Assembly: GCF_023015625.1 (NCBI RefSeq)
Contig: NZ_JALKAH010000005.1
Coordinates: 248,001 to 312,000, forward strand
Direction: 5' to 3'
DNA: 64,000 bases
DNA from: Yoonia sp. F2084L
Lineage (GTDB): Bacteria > Pseudomonadota > Alphaproteobacteria > Rhodobacterales > Rhodobacteraceae
In this document: piece by piece, positions 35,055-44,999 of the stretch
Layout of the letters: every line of letters begins with the position of its first letter
How positions within the stretch are numbered: position 1 is the first letter of the stretch
Program-made: the position numbers and the translations under genes
The notes under the pieces: model-generated
The model's database searches: none
Told to the model about the DNA's origin: nothing
Seen by the model: only the letters and a program-made list of their open reading frames with translations

Positions 35055-36214
35055 CCGATGCAGTTGTCATCGGTGCGGGTCCTGCTGGTTTGATGGCCGC
35101 CGAAGAGCTGGGCAAAGCGGGCCTTTCGGTTTTGGTCGCCGACGCGATGCCGTCGGTGGGGCGCAAGTTCCTGATGGCGGGCAAGTCAGGTCTGAACATC
35201 ACCAAGGCAGAGCCAAAAGCGGCTTTCTTGGTGGCCTACGGCAAGCAAGTGCCGCAAGCTTTGGCGACTGCGCTTGACGCCTTCCGCCCGGACGATGTGA
35301 TGGCGTGGGCCGAAGGGCTGGGCCAACCTTTGTTCACGGGTTCTACCGGGCGGGTGTTTCCCAAAGCCATGAAAGCGTCGCCTTTACTGCGAGCATGGTT
35401 GGTGCGCCTGGACAGTCTGGGCATGGCCCTGCAAACCCGTTGGCACTGGGATGGTTGGCAGGATGATGCACTGGCGTTCAGCACCCCGACTGGTCCGGTT
35501 TCATTGCGCCCCAAGGTCACCGTCCTTGCGCTGGGCGGTGCCAGTTGGGCTCGGCTTGGTGCAAACGGGCAGTGGGCCAGGCATTTGGCCGATCATGTTG
35601 CACCCTTCGCGCCTGCCAACATGGGGTTCGTCGTCAACTGGTCGGCGCATATGGCACCCCATATGGGATCGCCGCTTAAATCAGTCGCATTGACTGCGGG
35701 CGATACAACAACGCGCGGCGAGTTGGTAATATCGCAGCGCGGGATTGAAGGTGGCGGTGTCTATACGGTGTCGCGGGCGATGCGTGAGGGTGCGGCGCTC
35801 TACGTTGATTTGTTGCCAGACTGGTCGTTGGAAAAACTGCGCAATGCGCTGGGTAAACCGCGTGGCAAGGCGAGTATGACAAACCACCTACGCAAGGTCC
35901 TGCGGTTCAACCCGGTCCAAATGGCACTGCTGTCCGAATTTGGGCGACCGTTCCCAGATGACCTCGCGCCAATGATCAAAGCACTTCCCATTCAACACGC
36001 CGGACCCAGACCGATGGATGAGGCGATTTCGACGGCGGGTGGTGTGCGGTTTGATGCGTTGACGGGTGATCTGATGCTGAAGGACCGGCCAGGGACATTT
36101 TGCGCAGGCGAGATGCTGGATTGGGAGGCACCAACGGGCGGTTATTTGATTACCGCTTGCTTGGCCACAGGGCGCGCAGCAGGTCGCGCGGCGGCGTTAC
36201 ATGCGGGTGGCTGA
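35051..36214 (+). CDS. TIGR03862-type flavoprotein (HI0933/BaiN-like)
   Basis: A 387-residue FAD protein. The N-terminal dinucleotide motif is VIGAGPAGLMAAEELG, followed by VADAMPSVGRKFLMAGKSGLN, typical of the HI0933/BaiN group. The C-terminus has the FCAGEMLDWEAPTGGYLI segment that closes the FAD site. The start is GTG at 35051. Members are NAD(P)/FAD oxidoreductases of unknown substrate. Coupled to the MscS gene, although a shared function is not evident. Confidence 0.9.
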   Translation: MTDAVVIGAGPAGLMAAEELGKAGLSVLVADAMPSVGRKFLMAGKSGLNITKAEPKAAFLVAYGKQVPQALATALDAFRPDDVMAWAEGLGQPLFTGSTGRVFPKAMKASPLLRAWLVRLDSLGMALQTRWHWDGWQDDALAFSTPTGPVSLRPKVTVLALGGASWARLGANGQWARHLADHVAPFAPANMGFVVNWSAHMAPHMGSPLKSVALTAGDTTTRGELVISQRGIEGGGVYTVSRAMREGAALYVDLLPDWSLEKLRNALGKPRGKASMTNHLRKVLRFNPVQMALLSEFGRPFPDDLAPMIKALPIQHAGPRPMDEAISTAGGVRFDALTGDLMLKDRPGTFCAGEMLDWEAPTGGYLITACLATGRAAGRAAALHAGG

Positions 36215-36688
36215 GGCGTGTCATTGCAATAAAACGAGAAACATGGGTCGCTCAAATTCGCCTAAAGAGATGGGAATTGGAGCGGGGTGATTTGGGCGAC
36301 TCTCATCCGAGAAATGCAGATATGGCCATTCTTACGCGCGATCCGCACTCCGTTGGCGATTCTATTTGCCTTAATTTAGTCATAAAGTGTTGCACCGCAG
36401 CATCGTTTTGAAGTGATCTTACGATTCGTGTTTGCTGGATAAATCACGCAAACTGCCCGGATCATTGAAAAATTATCGGATCAAATGCACAGAATCCTCA
36501 AGATTCATTGACTATTTGGCGTCTCATTGATGTGGCCTTGGTGGCTGCGCGACAAACTGAAATGCACTCGGCGAAGAATCGCCCTTAAAAATATGCCTAG
36601 AATTCGCGTCCAATGCCTGATTCAATGTATTGATGTGGACAGGTCACGCTTTGGCCTTCCCGCCCCGTGCATGAATGGAGTATTTAAT
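36215..36688. other. 474-bp gene-free stretch with GANTC cluster
   Basis: No plausible gene is seen on either strand. It carries seven GANTC sites between 36298 and 36623 and a sequence TTAA-N7-ATAA at 36371-36385, one base from the CtrA-type TTAA-N7-TTAA motif. It precedes the small membrane-protein gene and is presumably its regulatory region. Confidence 0.55.
36298..36623. promoter_or_regulatory. Cluster of seven GANTC methylation sites
   Basis: Sites start at 36298 (GACTC), 36358 (GATTC), 36423 (GATTC), 36492 (GAATC), 36502 (GATTC), 36576 (GAATC) and 36619 (GATTC). The 1164-bp gene immediately upstream contains none that I can find. About 1.3 would be expected by chance in 326 bp. Confidence 0.6.
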
Positions 36689-36901
36689 ATGCGCTTTACA
36701 ACAACACTTGCTGCCGCAGCTGCTATCGCAGTTTCTGGCGTTGCCGCCACAGCTGGCGGTATGAGCGACGAAGTCATGGAAGCCCCTGTTGTGATGGTTG
36801 ATCCAGCACCAGCACCAGCAGCTTCTTCTGTCAGCCCAACATATGTGATCCTCGGTGTGCTTGCTGCACTGTTGATCGCTGCGGCTGTCAACGAAAGCTA
36901 A
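36689..36901 (+). CDS. Small exported/membrane protein
   Basis: A 70-residue protein. Signal peptide at about 1-22 (MRFTTTLAAAAAIAVSG), then a short Met/Val/Pro/Ala linker (VMVDPAPAPAASS) and a C-terminal hydrophobic segment, YVILGVLAALLIAAAV, that would anchor it. The ATG at 36689 is chosen because it begins the signal peptide; the longer frame from 36527 is low quality. The family is not recognised. It is followed by a strong terminator and preceded by the GANTC-rich region. Confidence 0.7.
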   Translation: MRFTTTLAAAAAIAVSGVAATAGGMSDEVMEAPVVMVDPAPAPAASSVSPTYVILGVLAALLIAAAVNES

Positions 36902-36950
36902 TCAAAGCTTTTGCTTTGATTGAAAGGCAGGCTTTGGCCTGCCTTTTTTC
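36902..36950 (+). terminator. Terminator of small membrane-protein gene
   Basis: Two stem-loops: AATCAAAG with CTTTGATT directly at the stop (about 36900-36921), then AAAGGCAGGC-tttg-GCCTGCCTTTT (about 36924-36948), the latter followed by T-rich sequence. It lies against the convergent holA end. Confidence 0.85.
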
Positions 36951-36953
36951 GTT

Positions 36954-37976
36954 TTAGCGTCGCGCCATCATTGCCAGGCGGATCAATGTGCGTTCCATGA
37001 GCGCATTTTGCGGCGCGGTATTGGCCGAGCGTAGTTGTAGATCAACGTCCGTCAGCGCAGTCAAAGCCCGCTCTAACCGGTCCCGTCCCCATCCGCTGGC
37101 TTGGCGCACGATTTTGTCGCGACGTGGCCCAAACACCGGTGGACGCAGCCGTCCTACCCCTGCCGCCGGCCCACCGGGGTCAGAGGCGACAACATGCAGA
37201 CGGCGGAAATGGCGCATCGCACCGATACACAGCGTCACGGGTGCCACGCCTTGCGCATACAGGTTCCGCAAGAGCGGCCCCAGACGGTCGGCCTGACCGG
37301 TCGCCACGACCTCCAGCACATCGTCAACATCCACCTCAGCCGACTGCGGCGCATTGGCCATGACGTCATCAATGCTCAGCGGGCTGTTATCGCCGCGTTT
37401 GTAAAGGCTGACCTTTTCGATGGTCTGCCGGAAATCACCGGGTTCAAGTGCATTGGCCAAGGACATCAACGTGTCCATCACGTCACGATCGGGCTGCCGG
37501 ATGCCTGCATCTTTGAGCGCTTGTTCGACATCGGCCATCGTGGGTGGATCATCGTAAAGGCCAATCGCGACCGCATTACGATGTCCTTCGACGACCTTGC
37601 GCAGCGCTGATTTGGCCGTCAGCTGGCCCGCAGTGATCACGACCTGTGCATCACCCGCCTGCCAATCTGCCAAAGCGGCAGCGATCAGTTTGGACAGCCC
37701 GTCGGTCGCGTCCTCCACAAAGGCGACGCGATGGCCGGGAAAGAACCCTTGCGCCTTGATCGCGTCATCCAGCAGGGCCGGGTCCTTGCGCAGGTCAGCG
37801 GCGCTGAGACGGGTCAGGCGCATCTCTTCCTCGCCCTGCGGACCAACAAGTGCATGGATCACCTGCTGGCGCTTGTCAGCGACGCGCATGGGATCAGCCC
37901 CAAAGATCAGCAGGGCGGTATGGCCAGAATCCGGTTTGCGAAAATAGTTTTGCGCTGCACCACCCGTCAGCTTCAT
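36954..37976 (-). CDS. holA: DNA polymerase III subunit delta
   Basis: Clamp-loader subunit that opens the beta clamp. The 340-residue protein has the HolA pattern: LLIFGADPMRVADKRQQV near residue 23, FFPGHRVAFVEDATD, and the C-terminal helices with LRNLYAQGVAPVTLCIGAMRHFRRLH. It overlaps lptE by four bases in the leuS-lptE-holA operon, the conserved arrangement in Proteobacteria. Confidence 0.93.
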   Translation of the reverse strand: MKLTGGAAQNYFRKPDSGHTALLIFGADPMRVADKRQQVIHALVGPQGEEEMRLTRLSAADLRKDPALLDDAIKAQGFFPGHRVAFVEDATDGLSKLIAAALADWQAGDAQVVITAGQLTAKSALRKVVEGHRNAVAIGLYDDPPTMADVEQALKDAGIRQPDRDVMDTLMSLANALEPGDFRQTIEKVSLYKRGDNSPLSIDDVMANAPQSAEVDVDDVLEVVATGQADRLGPLLRNLYAQGVAPVTLCIGAMRHFRRLHVVASDPGGPAAGVGRLRPPVFGPRRDKIVRQASGWGRDRLERALTALTDVDLQLRSANTAPQNALMERTLIRLAMMARR

Positions 37977-38458
37977 TGGGGCAACTCGGCGGTGATAACC
38001 AGCACGCGGCTGACGATCATATCAGCAAGGATAACCGACAGGCGTGCTTCGGCATCATCGCGGGTTGCCTGGGTGGCGATTGTAGAACCGGTGGCGGAGT
38101 AGCTGGTAAATGCATCTACTGCGCCGCTCTCAATGGTTTCGTCGCGCGCGATGTCCACAAGCGACCAGGTGGCCGTGCCAATGATATTCAGCCGCGACGT
38201 GTCGCCATCTGCCGTAATCGCAGCCGCACGTTCGCTGGACCGTACCGTGGTCTTCAGCACGTACTGCGGTGCACTGCTGCGCCCCAGACGCGCCTCAAGC
38301 CGTTCCTGAAGCTTGAAGCCGGCCACACTGTCGTCGGCCTCAATGCGGACCCGGTCGCGCAGGCCGTTACCCGCCCCATAGATCGGAGCAAAGCCGCAGC
38401 CCATCAACCCAAGCAAGCTGATCAGTGTGGCGCGGCGGGTGATCGGGTTAGACGACAA
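37973..38458 (-). CDS. lptE: LPS-assembly lipoprotein LptE
   Basis: A 161-residue outer-membrane lipoprotein that plugs the LptD barrel. The signal and lipobox LLGLMGC are near the N-terminus (Cys about 21), followed by [10 protein letters not shown], typical of the family. Two predicted beta-alpha repeats follow. The start is TTG at 38458, overlapping the leuS end. Position between leuS and holA confirms the call. Confidence 0.9.
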   Translation of the reverse strand: MSSNPITRRATLISLLGLMGCGFAPIYGAGNGLRDRVRIEADDSVAGFKLQERLEARLGRSSAPQYVLKTTVRSSERAAAITADGDTSRLNIIGTATWSLVDIARDETIESGAVDAFTSYSATGSTIATQATRDDAEARLSVILADMIVSRVLVITAELPQ

Positions 38459-40997
38459 TGTTCACAATCCGCCCCGGCACAACGATCAGTTTCTTCGGCG
38501 CAGCCCCGGCAAGGGCGGTCTGCACGACCTCCAGCGCCAGCGCGATCTCTTGCACCGCTTCCTTTGAGGCATCGGCCGCGACCTGGATTTCAGCGCGGCG
38601 TTTGCCGTTGATCTGGATGGGCATGGTGACCGTGTCTTCGACAAGCATGGCCTCATCTGCAACCGGCCAAGGCGCGTTTGCGATCAAGCCCTCACCGCCC
38701 AGCATCGACCAGATTTCTTCGGACAAATGCGGGGTCATGGGCGACATCAGTTGCGCCAATACCTTTGCCGCCTGACGCTTAGCAGCACCGCCAGCCTTGG
38801 ACTTGGCCAGCACATTGGTGAACGCGTAAAGCTTTGCAATGGCTGCGTTAAATCCAAAGGTTTCAACCCCCATGGTCACGTCATGGATCGCTTTGTGCAT
38901 GGCGCGCAGCAGGTCTTCATCACCCGCACCGGTGCCCTCATCCATCGCGGCGATATCGGTCGCCACGCGGTGTACACGGTTCAGGTGCTTAAAGGTTGCT
39001 TCCGCGCCAGAGGCGGTCCACTCCACATCCCGCTCAGGTGGGCTGTCGGACAGCACAAACCAGCGGGCGGTGTCGGCGCCGTATTTTGCCAAGATGTTAT
39101 CTGGATCGACGACGTTCTTTTTGGACTTCGACATCTTTGCGGATGGGATCACATCAACGTCCTGTCCCGTCGCACCCAAGCGCGCGCCACTTTCCGTCCA
39201 TTCGATGTCCTCGGGCAGATGATAGACCGGACGGTCCTTTTCATCCCGCGTCACATAGATCTCGTGTGTGACCATGCCTTGCGTGAACAGCGCGTCAAAA
39301 GGCTCTGACGTGCCTTGGGGCAGATGCCCTGTCATGTTCATCGCACGGGCAAAAAAGCGGCTGTACAGTAGGTGCAAGATCGCATGTTCAATCCCGCCGA
39401 TGTACTGGTCAACATTCATCCAATATGCGGCATCTTCGATGTTGGTCGGCGTTTCTGCATCCGGTGCGGTGAAGCGTGCGAAATACCACGAGGAGTCCAC
39501 GAAGGTGTCCATCGTGTCAGTTTCGCGCTGCGCAGGTTTCCCACAAGACGGGCAGGCGCAGTCGCGCCACGTCGGATGGCGGTCCAGCGGGTTGCCGGGC
39601 ACGTCAAAAGTGACGTCATATGGCAATTCGACCGGCAGGTTTTCCTTCTTTTCAGGCACCACACCGCAGTCATCGCAATGGACAACCGGGATCGGGCAAC
39701 CCCAATAGCGCTGGCGGCTCAGGCCCCAATCACGCAGGCGGAATTTGGTGACACCTTTGCCCAAGTTATTGGCTTCAAAGTAGTCAATTGTGGTGTCGAT
39801 ACCCTCTTGGCTGGTGGCTTTTTCAATGCCGGCAAAATGGTCGATGTATACGACGGCTTCAGACTTTGCCGGGACAAGTGCCGTGTTTTCGACCTCAACC
39901 GGATCATCGGGCATATGGAAGGCATTCCTGACGGGCAGGTCATATTTGCGTGCAAAATCCAGATCGCGCTGGTCGTGGGCCGGGCAGCCAAAGACCGCTC
40001 CGGTCCCGTAGTCCATCAACACGAAGTTGCCGACCCAGACAGGCAGTTCCATATCCGGATAAACCGGGTGACGCACGGTGATGCCGGTATCAATCCCTTT
40101 CTTTTCCGCCTTTTCCATAGCCGCTTCGGTTGTGTCCATCTTGCGGGTTTCCGCAATGAAGGCAGCAAGGTTTTCGTCAGTGTCAGCAAGCGCACGAGAC
40201 ACCGGGTGTTCTGCTGAAATGGCAAGGAAGCTCGCGCCACGCATGGTGTCGGGACGGGTCGAATAGCAGACTATTGGTGCTTCGCCGTCCGTCCGATGGA
40301 AAGGAATTTCAATGCCACGCGACTTGCCGATCCAGTTTGCCTGCATCAGTTTCACCTTGGCAGGCCAGTTATCCAGCGTGTCCAACGCCTCCAGCAATTC
40401 TTCGGAATAGTCACTGATCTTGAAGAACCATTGCACCAGTTCGCGGCGTTCAACCTCGGCACCAGAGCGCCAGCCTTTGCCGTCGATCACCTGTTCATTG
40501 GCCAGCACGGTCATATCGACCGGGTCCCAGTTAACCACGGCTTTCTTACGGTAAATCAAACCCTTGGACAGGAAATCAATGAACAACGCCTGCTGCTGGC
40601 CGTAGTATTCGGGATCGCAAGTCGCAAACTCGCGCGACCAGTCAATCGACAGGCCCAGCGGCTTCATCTGAGCCTTCATGTCGGTGATATTGCCGTAGGT
40701 GTAATCCTTGGGATGGATGCCTGTGGCCATCGCCGCATTTTCGGCAGGCATCCCAAAGGCGTCCCAGCCCATCGGGTGCAGAATGTTATGACCGGTTGCC
40801 AGCTTATACCGGGCAATCACATCGCCCATGGTGTAGTTGCGCACGTGGCCCATGTGGATGCGGCCCGATGGATAGGGGAACATTTCCAGCACGTAATACT
40901 TAGGCTTATCGGCGCTGCGCTCAGCCTTAAAGGTCTGGGCGGTGGCCCAGGCATCCTGCCATTTCGCCTCGATCGTGGCGGGGGAGTAGGTGGTCAT
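38448..40997 (-). CDS. leuS: Leucyl-tRNA synthetase
   Basis: An 849-residue class I synthetase that charges tRNA-Leu. The HIGH-type motif is in [15 protein letters not shown] (about 41-55) and the KMSKS motif in [10 protein letters not shown] (about 622-631). The CP1 editing domain ([15 protein letters not shown]) and zinc-like CxxC pairs (CPSCGKPAQ) are present. First gene of the leuS-lptE-holA operon. The DUF3576 gene upstream has its own terminator, so leuS probably has its own promoter in the short 41,000-41,011 spacer or reads through. Confidence 0.98.
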   Translation of the reverse strand: MTTYSPATIEAKWQDAWATAQTFKAERSADKPKYYVLEMFPYPSGRIHMGHVRNYTMGDVIARYKLATGHNILHPMGWDAFGMPAENAAMATGIHPKDYTYGNITDMKAQMKPLGLSIDWSREFATCDPEYYGQQQALFIDFLSKGLIYRKKAVVNWDPVDMTVLANEQVIDGKGWRSGAEVERRELVQWFFKISDYSEELLEALDTLDNWPAKVKLMQANWIGKSRGIEIPFHRTDGEAPIVCYSTRPDTMRGASFLAISAEHPVSRALADTDENLAAFIAETRKMDTTEAAMEKAEKKGIDTGITVRHPVYPDMELPVWVGNFVLMDYGTGAVFGCPAHDQRDLDFARKYDLPVRNAFHMPDDPVEVENTALVPAKSEAVVYIDHFAGIEKATSQEGIDTTIDYFEANNLGKGVTKFRLRDWGLSRQRYWGCPIPVVHCDDCGVVPEKKENLPVELPYDVTFDVPGNPLDRHPTWRDCACPSCGKPAQRETDTMDTFVDSSWYFARFTAPDAETPTNIEDAAYWMNVDQYIGGIEHAILHLLYSRFFARAMNMTGHLPQGTSEPFDALFTQGMVTHEIYVTRDEKDRPVYHLPEDIEWTESGARLGATGQDVDVIPSAKMSKSKKNVVDPDNILAKYGADTARWFVLSDSPPERDVEWTASGAEATFKHLNRVHRVATDIAAMDEGTGAGDEDLLRAMHKAIHDVTMGVETFGFNAAIAKLYAFTNVLAKSKAGGAAKRQAAKVLAQLMSPMTPHLSEEIWSMLGGEGLIANAPWPVADEAMLVEDTVTMPIQINGKRRAEIQVAADASKEAVQEIALALEVVQTALAGAAPKKLIVVPGRIVNIVV

Positions 40998-41011
40998 CTT
41001 ATTGGTCTTTC

Positions 41012-41044
41012 AAAAAAGCAAAACGCCGGGCAATGGGCCCGGCG
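41012..41044 (-). terminator. Intrinsic terminator after DUF3576 gene
   Basis: On the minus strand CGCCGGGC pairs with GCCCGGCG around a 5-base loop and is followed by TTTTGCTTTTTT. It sits between the DUF3576 gene and leuS, so leuS may depend on partial read-through or a downstream promoter. Confidence 0.87.
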
Positions 41045-41073
41045 CTATTCATAATCGGGCTGAGGGCCGATGG

Positions 41074-41475
41074 CTATAGGGCGCCGTCAGCAATCCGTAA
41101 CTGGCGGGCCCGCGCAAGGATCGCATCCTCAACCGCGCGCTGGGTTTCAACGGCGACAGGGCCGTTGCGGGTCAGCAAGCTGAGGTTCAGCGAGCGGGCA
41201 TCCATCGCAGGGTCTGTCACCTGCACGGTGGCACGGTAGGCGCGGCCACTGCCGGGTGGGGTGCCGAAACCGGTTGTGATCACACCGGTGAATGGGTCGG
41301 CGGATTGCACGGGCAGAAAGCTGAGCACGTCCAGTGATGCCGCCCAGAGGTAGCGGTTCACGGCAACGTTTTCGGCACCGCGGGGCGTTGGGGGTGTCCC
41401 ACTGCCACAGGCCACGAGTGCGCCAAGGGCGATGATCGCGAGCGTTTTGCGCCAAATACTGGATAGGACAGTCAA
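41074..41475 (-). CDS. DUF3576 lipoprotein
   Basis: About 133 residues from the TTG at 41475, which has an AGGGGA site eight bases upstream and starts the lipoprotein signal (MTVLSSIWRKTLAIIALGALVAC). The frame extends to 41541 but would then prefix a charged leader. Mature pattern: VNRYLWAASLDVLSFLPVQSADPFTGVI, then DARSLNLSLLTRNGPVAV, matching DUF3576. Outer-membrane or periplasmic lipoprotein of unknown role, often located next to leuS/lptE. Confidence 0.88.
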   Translation of the reverse strand: MTVLSSIWRKTLAIIALGALVACGSGTPPTPRGAENVAVNRYLWAASLDVLSFLPVQSADPFTGVITTGFGTPPGSGRAYRATVQVTDPAMDARSLNLSLLTRNGPVAVETQRAVEDAILARARQLRIADGAL

Positions 41476-41559
41476 ACCATTTCCCCTTTGGTCGGGTGAA
41501 CTACATTGGCGAAATATGTAGCGAAGGGGGGGCAGGGTCACAAGCGGTTATCATCACAC

Positions 41560-41594
41560 AAAAAGAAAGAGCGACCCCAAGATGGGGCCGCTCT
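41560..41594 (-). terminator. Intrinsic terminator after porin gene
   Basis: On the minus strand AGAGCGGCCCC pairs with GGGGTCGCTCT (one mismatch) around TATC-like bases and is followed by TTCTTTTT. It ends the porin transcript. Confidence 0.9.
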
Positions 41595-41620
41595 GACAAT
41601 TTTGGATCGTTCTACTTCAA

Positions 41621-42880
41621 TTAGAAGGAGAATGAGATCTCAAGAGTTGTACCTGGCAGGTACTCTGGATCACCAATTTCGTCTTCCTGGTCGCCATCTT
41701 CGTCGTTTGCATAAACAGCGAGGAATTCAGCACCACCACCCAGATCGAATGTACCACCGACGTAGTAGTCAGTGTCGTCACCTTCGTTTTCGTTCTGTGC
41801 ACCAGCAACAACTGTCAGGCCGTTACCAACATCAAAAGAACCGTCGAGGTTAACTTTCTCAAGGCCTTGGTCGTTGTCGTAGTCAAGTGTGACTGCGATT
41901 GGGCCGTCAGAGTAAGCAAGTGTCGCGCCGAAGTTGTCTTCGTCGGTGTCGTCATCTTCAGAGACGTAGTACACAGTCGCTGTAACTGGACCAATTGGGT
42001 AAGCAACCTGAATACCAGTTGACGATGTGTCAGCGGATTCATTGGAAGCATATGCCAGAGTGATGTCAGCGCCTGCAACGCTTACGCCAGCAGAGATACC
42101 GAAGATTTCATCATTTGAGAAATCGCCGTTTGCAACACTTGGTGCATAGACACCGCCTGAAACAAGAGTATCAACCAGCGCATCAACTGCGTCAGCATCG
42201 GTTGGATCAGGCAGTGCTGCGATTGCTGCAGCGGCAGCGGCTGCTGCGTCAACAGATACTGACTCTTCCTGATATGCGACCGACATTGAGAACATGCCGA
42301 CGTCGCCTGCAACACCAACGGAGAGCTGATCTACGAATTCATCGTTTTCCAGGTCATCAAGACCAAGAGCGTCGTCGATATCGCCGTTTACAAAGCCACC
42401 GTTATCGGCGTCTGTGCCTGCAGCGTGTGTGACGTTGTAAGACACAGAAGCATCAAAGCCGCCCAGAGATACGTCGCCGCGGATGACGTTTTCGCCGTCA
42501 GCTTCGGAGAAGCCGTCAGATTCCATGTCACCGGCTGACTGCCAGCGTGTTTCAGCAGCAAATGCTGTGTCGCCAAAGAACAGGCCAGCTGTGTCGCTTT
42601 CCAAAGACAAGACGTACTCGTCGGCTGTGAAAGCGCCTTCGTTTGCGTCGTCCAATACGTCGATTTCGAAAGCAGCAGTTGCTGTCAGGCCGTTGTCCAG
42701 AGCGGCGGACATTGTTACGTCAATGTCAGCGTCCCAATAGAAGCCGTCTTCACCAAAGTCGCTGTCGTCGTTGAAGCCAAGCTCAGCGTTACCAGCAAAG
42801 CTGATACCTGAGTGTCCATCAGCAGCAGCAGCGCCGGCAAATGCGACGATAGCTGTTGTTGTAAGAAGGATGCTTTTCAT
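41621..42880 (-). CDS. Rhodobacter-type porin
   Basis: A 419-residue outer-membrane porin. Signal peptide MKSILLTTTAIVAFAGAAAA, then DGHSGISFAGNAELGFND with the acidic, Gly/Asp-rich alternating strands of 16-strand general porins; the protein ends in the C-terminal Phe motif EISFSF needed for BAM insertion. An Ala-rich insertion (about 212-226) is probably a surface loop. A typical trimeric diffusion porin; expected to be highly expressed. Confidence 0.95.
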   Translation of the reverse strand: MKSILLTTTAIVAFAGAAAADGHSGISFAGNAELGFNDDSDFGEDGFYWDADIDVTMSAALDNGLTATAAFEIDVLDDANEGAFTADEYVLSLESDTAGLFFGDTAFAAETRWQSAGDMESDGFSEADGENVIRGDVSLGGFDASVSYNVTHAAGTDADNGGFVNGDIDDALGLDDLENDEFVDQLSVGVAGDVGMFSMSVAYQEESVSVDAAAAAAAAIAALPDPTDADAVDALVDTLVSGGVYAPSVANGDFSNDEIFGISAGVSVAGADITLAYASNESADTSSTGIQVAYPIGPVTATVYYVSEDDDTDEDNFGATLAYSDGPIAVTLDYDNDQGLEKVNLDGSFDVGNGLTVVAGAQNENEGDDTDYYVGGTFDLGGGAEFLAVYANDEDGDQEDEIGDPEYLPGTTLEISFSF

Positions 42881-43107
42881 GGATATTTTCCCTCGTGTTT
42901 TTGCATTCCCAAGAATGCCAGTTTTCCTAGCATTGGCGATTACCTGCGCCCTTCAACGTGAACACTCAAGTGAAATAGGGGTTTAAAACTTGTCTTTGGC
43001 CTGAATGGTGCATCAATGACACACAATTTTTTCGGCCATGACATCCGGTCAAAATCGCACTATTTCACCTCGAAACTTATCGTGATCCTTATTTTCCGGA
43101 GCCTGCC

Positions 43108-43761
43108 ATGCCCCTCGCCGAAATTCAGGCCCGTATCGCTGCCGCTTGTGATGCTGCGGGTCGAAATGCAAAAGATGTGAAGCTGATTGCAGTTTCCAAA
43201 GTACAACCAAACGCCCGTGTTGATGCGGTGCTTGCGGAAGGTCACCGCATTTTTGGTGAAAACAAGGTCCAAGAGGCCGCAGGAAAGTGGCCCGATTTTC
43301 GCGAACGCTATGATGGGATTGAATTGCACCTGATTGGTCCGTTGCAATCCAACAAGGTCAAGCAGGCCATGCAGCTTGCGCAGGCGATCCACACGATTGA
43401 CCGCCCTAAACTTGCCACAACCATTGCGCGGCACGCACAAGATTTAGGGCAGTGCCCCGATCTTTATATACAGGTGAACACCGGGGAAGAGCCGCAGAAG
43501 TCAGGCGTCCTGCCTGCCGAGGCGGATGATTTTGTGGCGCAAGTCCGTGCGCTTGATCTGCCACTCAAGGGATTGATGTGTATCCCGCCGGTGGATGAAG
43601 AGCCATCCTTGCACTTCGCCTTGCTGGCCAAGATCGCGGCCCGCAATGACCTGTCGGGGCTCTCGATGGGGATGAGCAGTGACTTTGAAAGTGCGATTGC
43701 TTTGGGTGCCACCCACATCCGCGTTGGTTCCGCCATCTTTGGCGAGCGTGTCTACGGGTGA
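43108..43761 (+). CDS. YggS-family PLP homeostasis protein
   Basis: A 217-residue fold-type III PLP-binding protein. The Schiff-base Lys is K31 in LIAVSKVQP. The FGENKVQEA and HLIGPLQSNKVK motifs and the C-terminal GMSSDFESAIALGATHIRVGSAIFGER are textbook. The family keeps free PLP in balance and has no known catalytic reaction. The RluA-type gene overlaps its end by four bases. Confidence 0.95.
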   Translation: MPLAEIQARIAAACDAAGRNAKDVKLIAVSKVQPNARVDAVLAEGHRIFGENKVQEAAGKWPDFRERYDGIELHLIGPLQSNKVKQAMQLAQAIHTIDRPKLATTIARHAQDLGQCPDLYIQVNTGEEPQKSGVLPAEADDFVAQVRALDLPLKGLMCIPPVDEEPSLHFALLAKIAARNDLSGLSMGMSSDFESAIALGATHIRVGSAIFGERVYG

Positions 43762-44405
43762 GCGACGACTACGATCCTCCACAAGACCCGCTGACAATCC
43801 TGCATGACGATCATCAGGTTCTGCTGGTTGAGAAACCAAGCGGCCTTTTATCGGTTCCCGGCAAAGGCCCGCATTTGGCGGATTGTTTGTTGGCGCGGGT
43901 ACAAGCCGTTTTTCCGATGGCGCTGTTAGTGCATCGTCTTGATCGCGACACATCCGGCGTGATGATCTTTGCCCTGACCCCGCATGCCCAACGCCACCTT
44001 GGTTTGCAGTTTGAGAAACGCCAGACCAGAAAAACCTATGTTGCCCGCGTGTGGGGCGAGATGGCTGAAAAGACCGGTACCGTCGATCTGCCGTTGATTG
44101 TGGATTGGCCGAACCGACCCTTGCAGATTGTCGATCATGAGAACGGCAAACAGGCCGTAACTGATTGGCGGGTCATGCGCGTGAAGGACGGCGAGAGCCG
44201 GGTGCGGCTGATGCCGCGCACTGGCCGGTCGCATCAGTTGCGGGTGCATATGCTGGCGCTGGGGCATCCGATCTTGGGCGATCCGTTTTATGCGACAGGT
44301 GAGGCACGAGATCACCCGCGCCTCATGCTGCATTCCGAGACCTTGCAGTTCCGCCACCCTGACGGTGGGCAAGGGATGCGCATCACTGCAAAGTGTCCGT
44401 TCTAA
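43758..44405 (+). CDS. RluA-family pseudouridine synthase
   Basis: A 215-residue enzyme that isomerises uridine in RNA. The core motif VHRLDRDTSGVMIFA carries the catalytic Asp (about 58). The VEKPSGLLSVPGKG opening and the C-terminal GRSHQLRVHMLALGHPILGDPFY are family hallmarks. There is no S4 domain. The start is GTG, overlapping the yggS-like stop. The exact RNA target (23S or tRNA) cannot be read. Confidence 0.93.
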   Translation: MSDDYDPPQDPLTILHDDHQVLLVEKPSGLLSVPGKGPHLADCLLARVQAVFPMALLVHRLDRDTSGVMIFALTPHAQRHLGLQFEKRQTRKTYVARVWGEMAEKTGTVDLPLIVDWPNRPLQIVDHENGKQAVTDWRVMRVKDGESRVRLMPRTGRSHQLRVHMLALGHPILGDPFYATGEARDHPRLMLHSETLQFRHPDGGQGMRITAKCPF

Positions 44406-44998
44406 GCAGTGGTAAACTGCGTAATGGCTTCGACTTCGGACTGCGCAATTTCATGTCCGCCCGGATGCCAATGCACCGAAACCTTTGCCCCCTGCGCTGA
44501 CAGATAGTCAGCGAAGGACTGCGTCATCGGCGCAGGACAAATCGGATCACGCTCGCCTGCGGTGATCAGGATGCGCCGCCCCGCTAAACCGGGTTGCGGG
44601 TCGGGCGACCAAGGGATCAGCGGGTGCATAAGGATCAGGTCATCCACCAGTGCGGGGCGTTCAAGCGCAACTGCTGCCAGAATGTTTGCCCCGTTAGAAT
44701 AACCCAAACCAACCGTCTGTGACGGCATGACTGAGTCTTTCTCAGCCTCTATGAACGCGGCCATCGCCGTCGTCCGCTGCGCAAGATCATCCATGTCATA
44801 GACGCCTTCGCCTGTACGGCGGAAATAACGCAGCGCGCCATGCTCTGATACATCGCCGCGCGGCGATGTCACATGGGCACCCGGGATCAGTTGTTCGGCA
44901 AAGCCGTGAAATTGGTCCTCATTCCCGCCGGTGCCATGAAAGGTCAGGAACAGCGGTGCACCCGCTGTTCCCTTCGTGCGTTTCGCAACATAGGCCAT
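44402..44998 (-). CDS. Alpha/beta hydrolase (carboxylesterase/phospholipase type)
   Basis: A 198-residue hydrolase. The oxyanion HG motif (FHGTGGNEDQF) is followed by the nucleophile GLGYSNGANIL, the catalytic Asp in AGERDPICP and His in HPGGHEI. It belongs to the dienelactone-hydrolase/YpfH-like phospholipase-carboxylesterase group. The ATG at 44998 is chosen because it follows the preceding stop by one base; a frame to 45040 would overlap the dioxygenase. It is coupled with the ring-cleaving dioxygenase, and such pairs are common in quinone detoxification (MhqD/MhqO-like). Confidence 0.9.
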   Translation of the reverse strand: MAYVAKRTKGTAGAPLFLTFHGTGGNEDQFHGFAEQLIPGAHVTSPRGDVSEHGALRYFRRTGEGVYDMDDLAQRTTAMAAFIEAEKDSVMPSQTVGLGYSNGANILAAVALERPALVDDLILMHPLIPWSPDPQPGLAGRRILITAGERDPICPAPMTQSFADYLSAQGAKVSVHWHPGGHEIAQSEVEAITQFTTA

Positions 44999-44999
44999 G

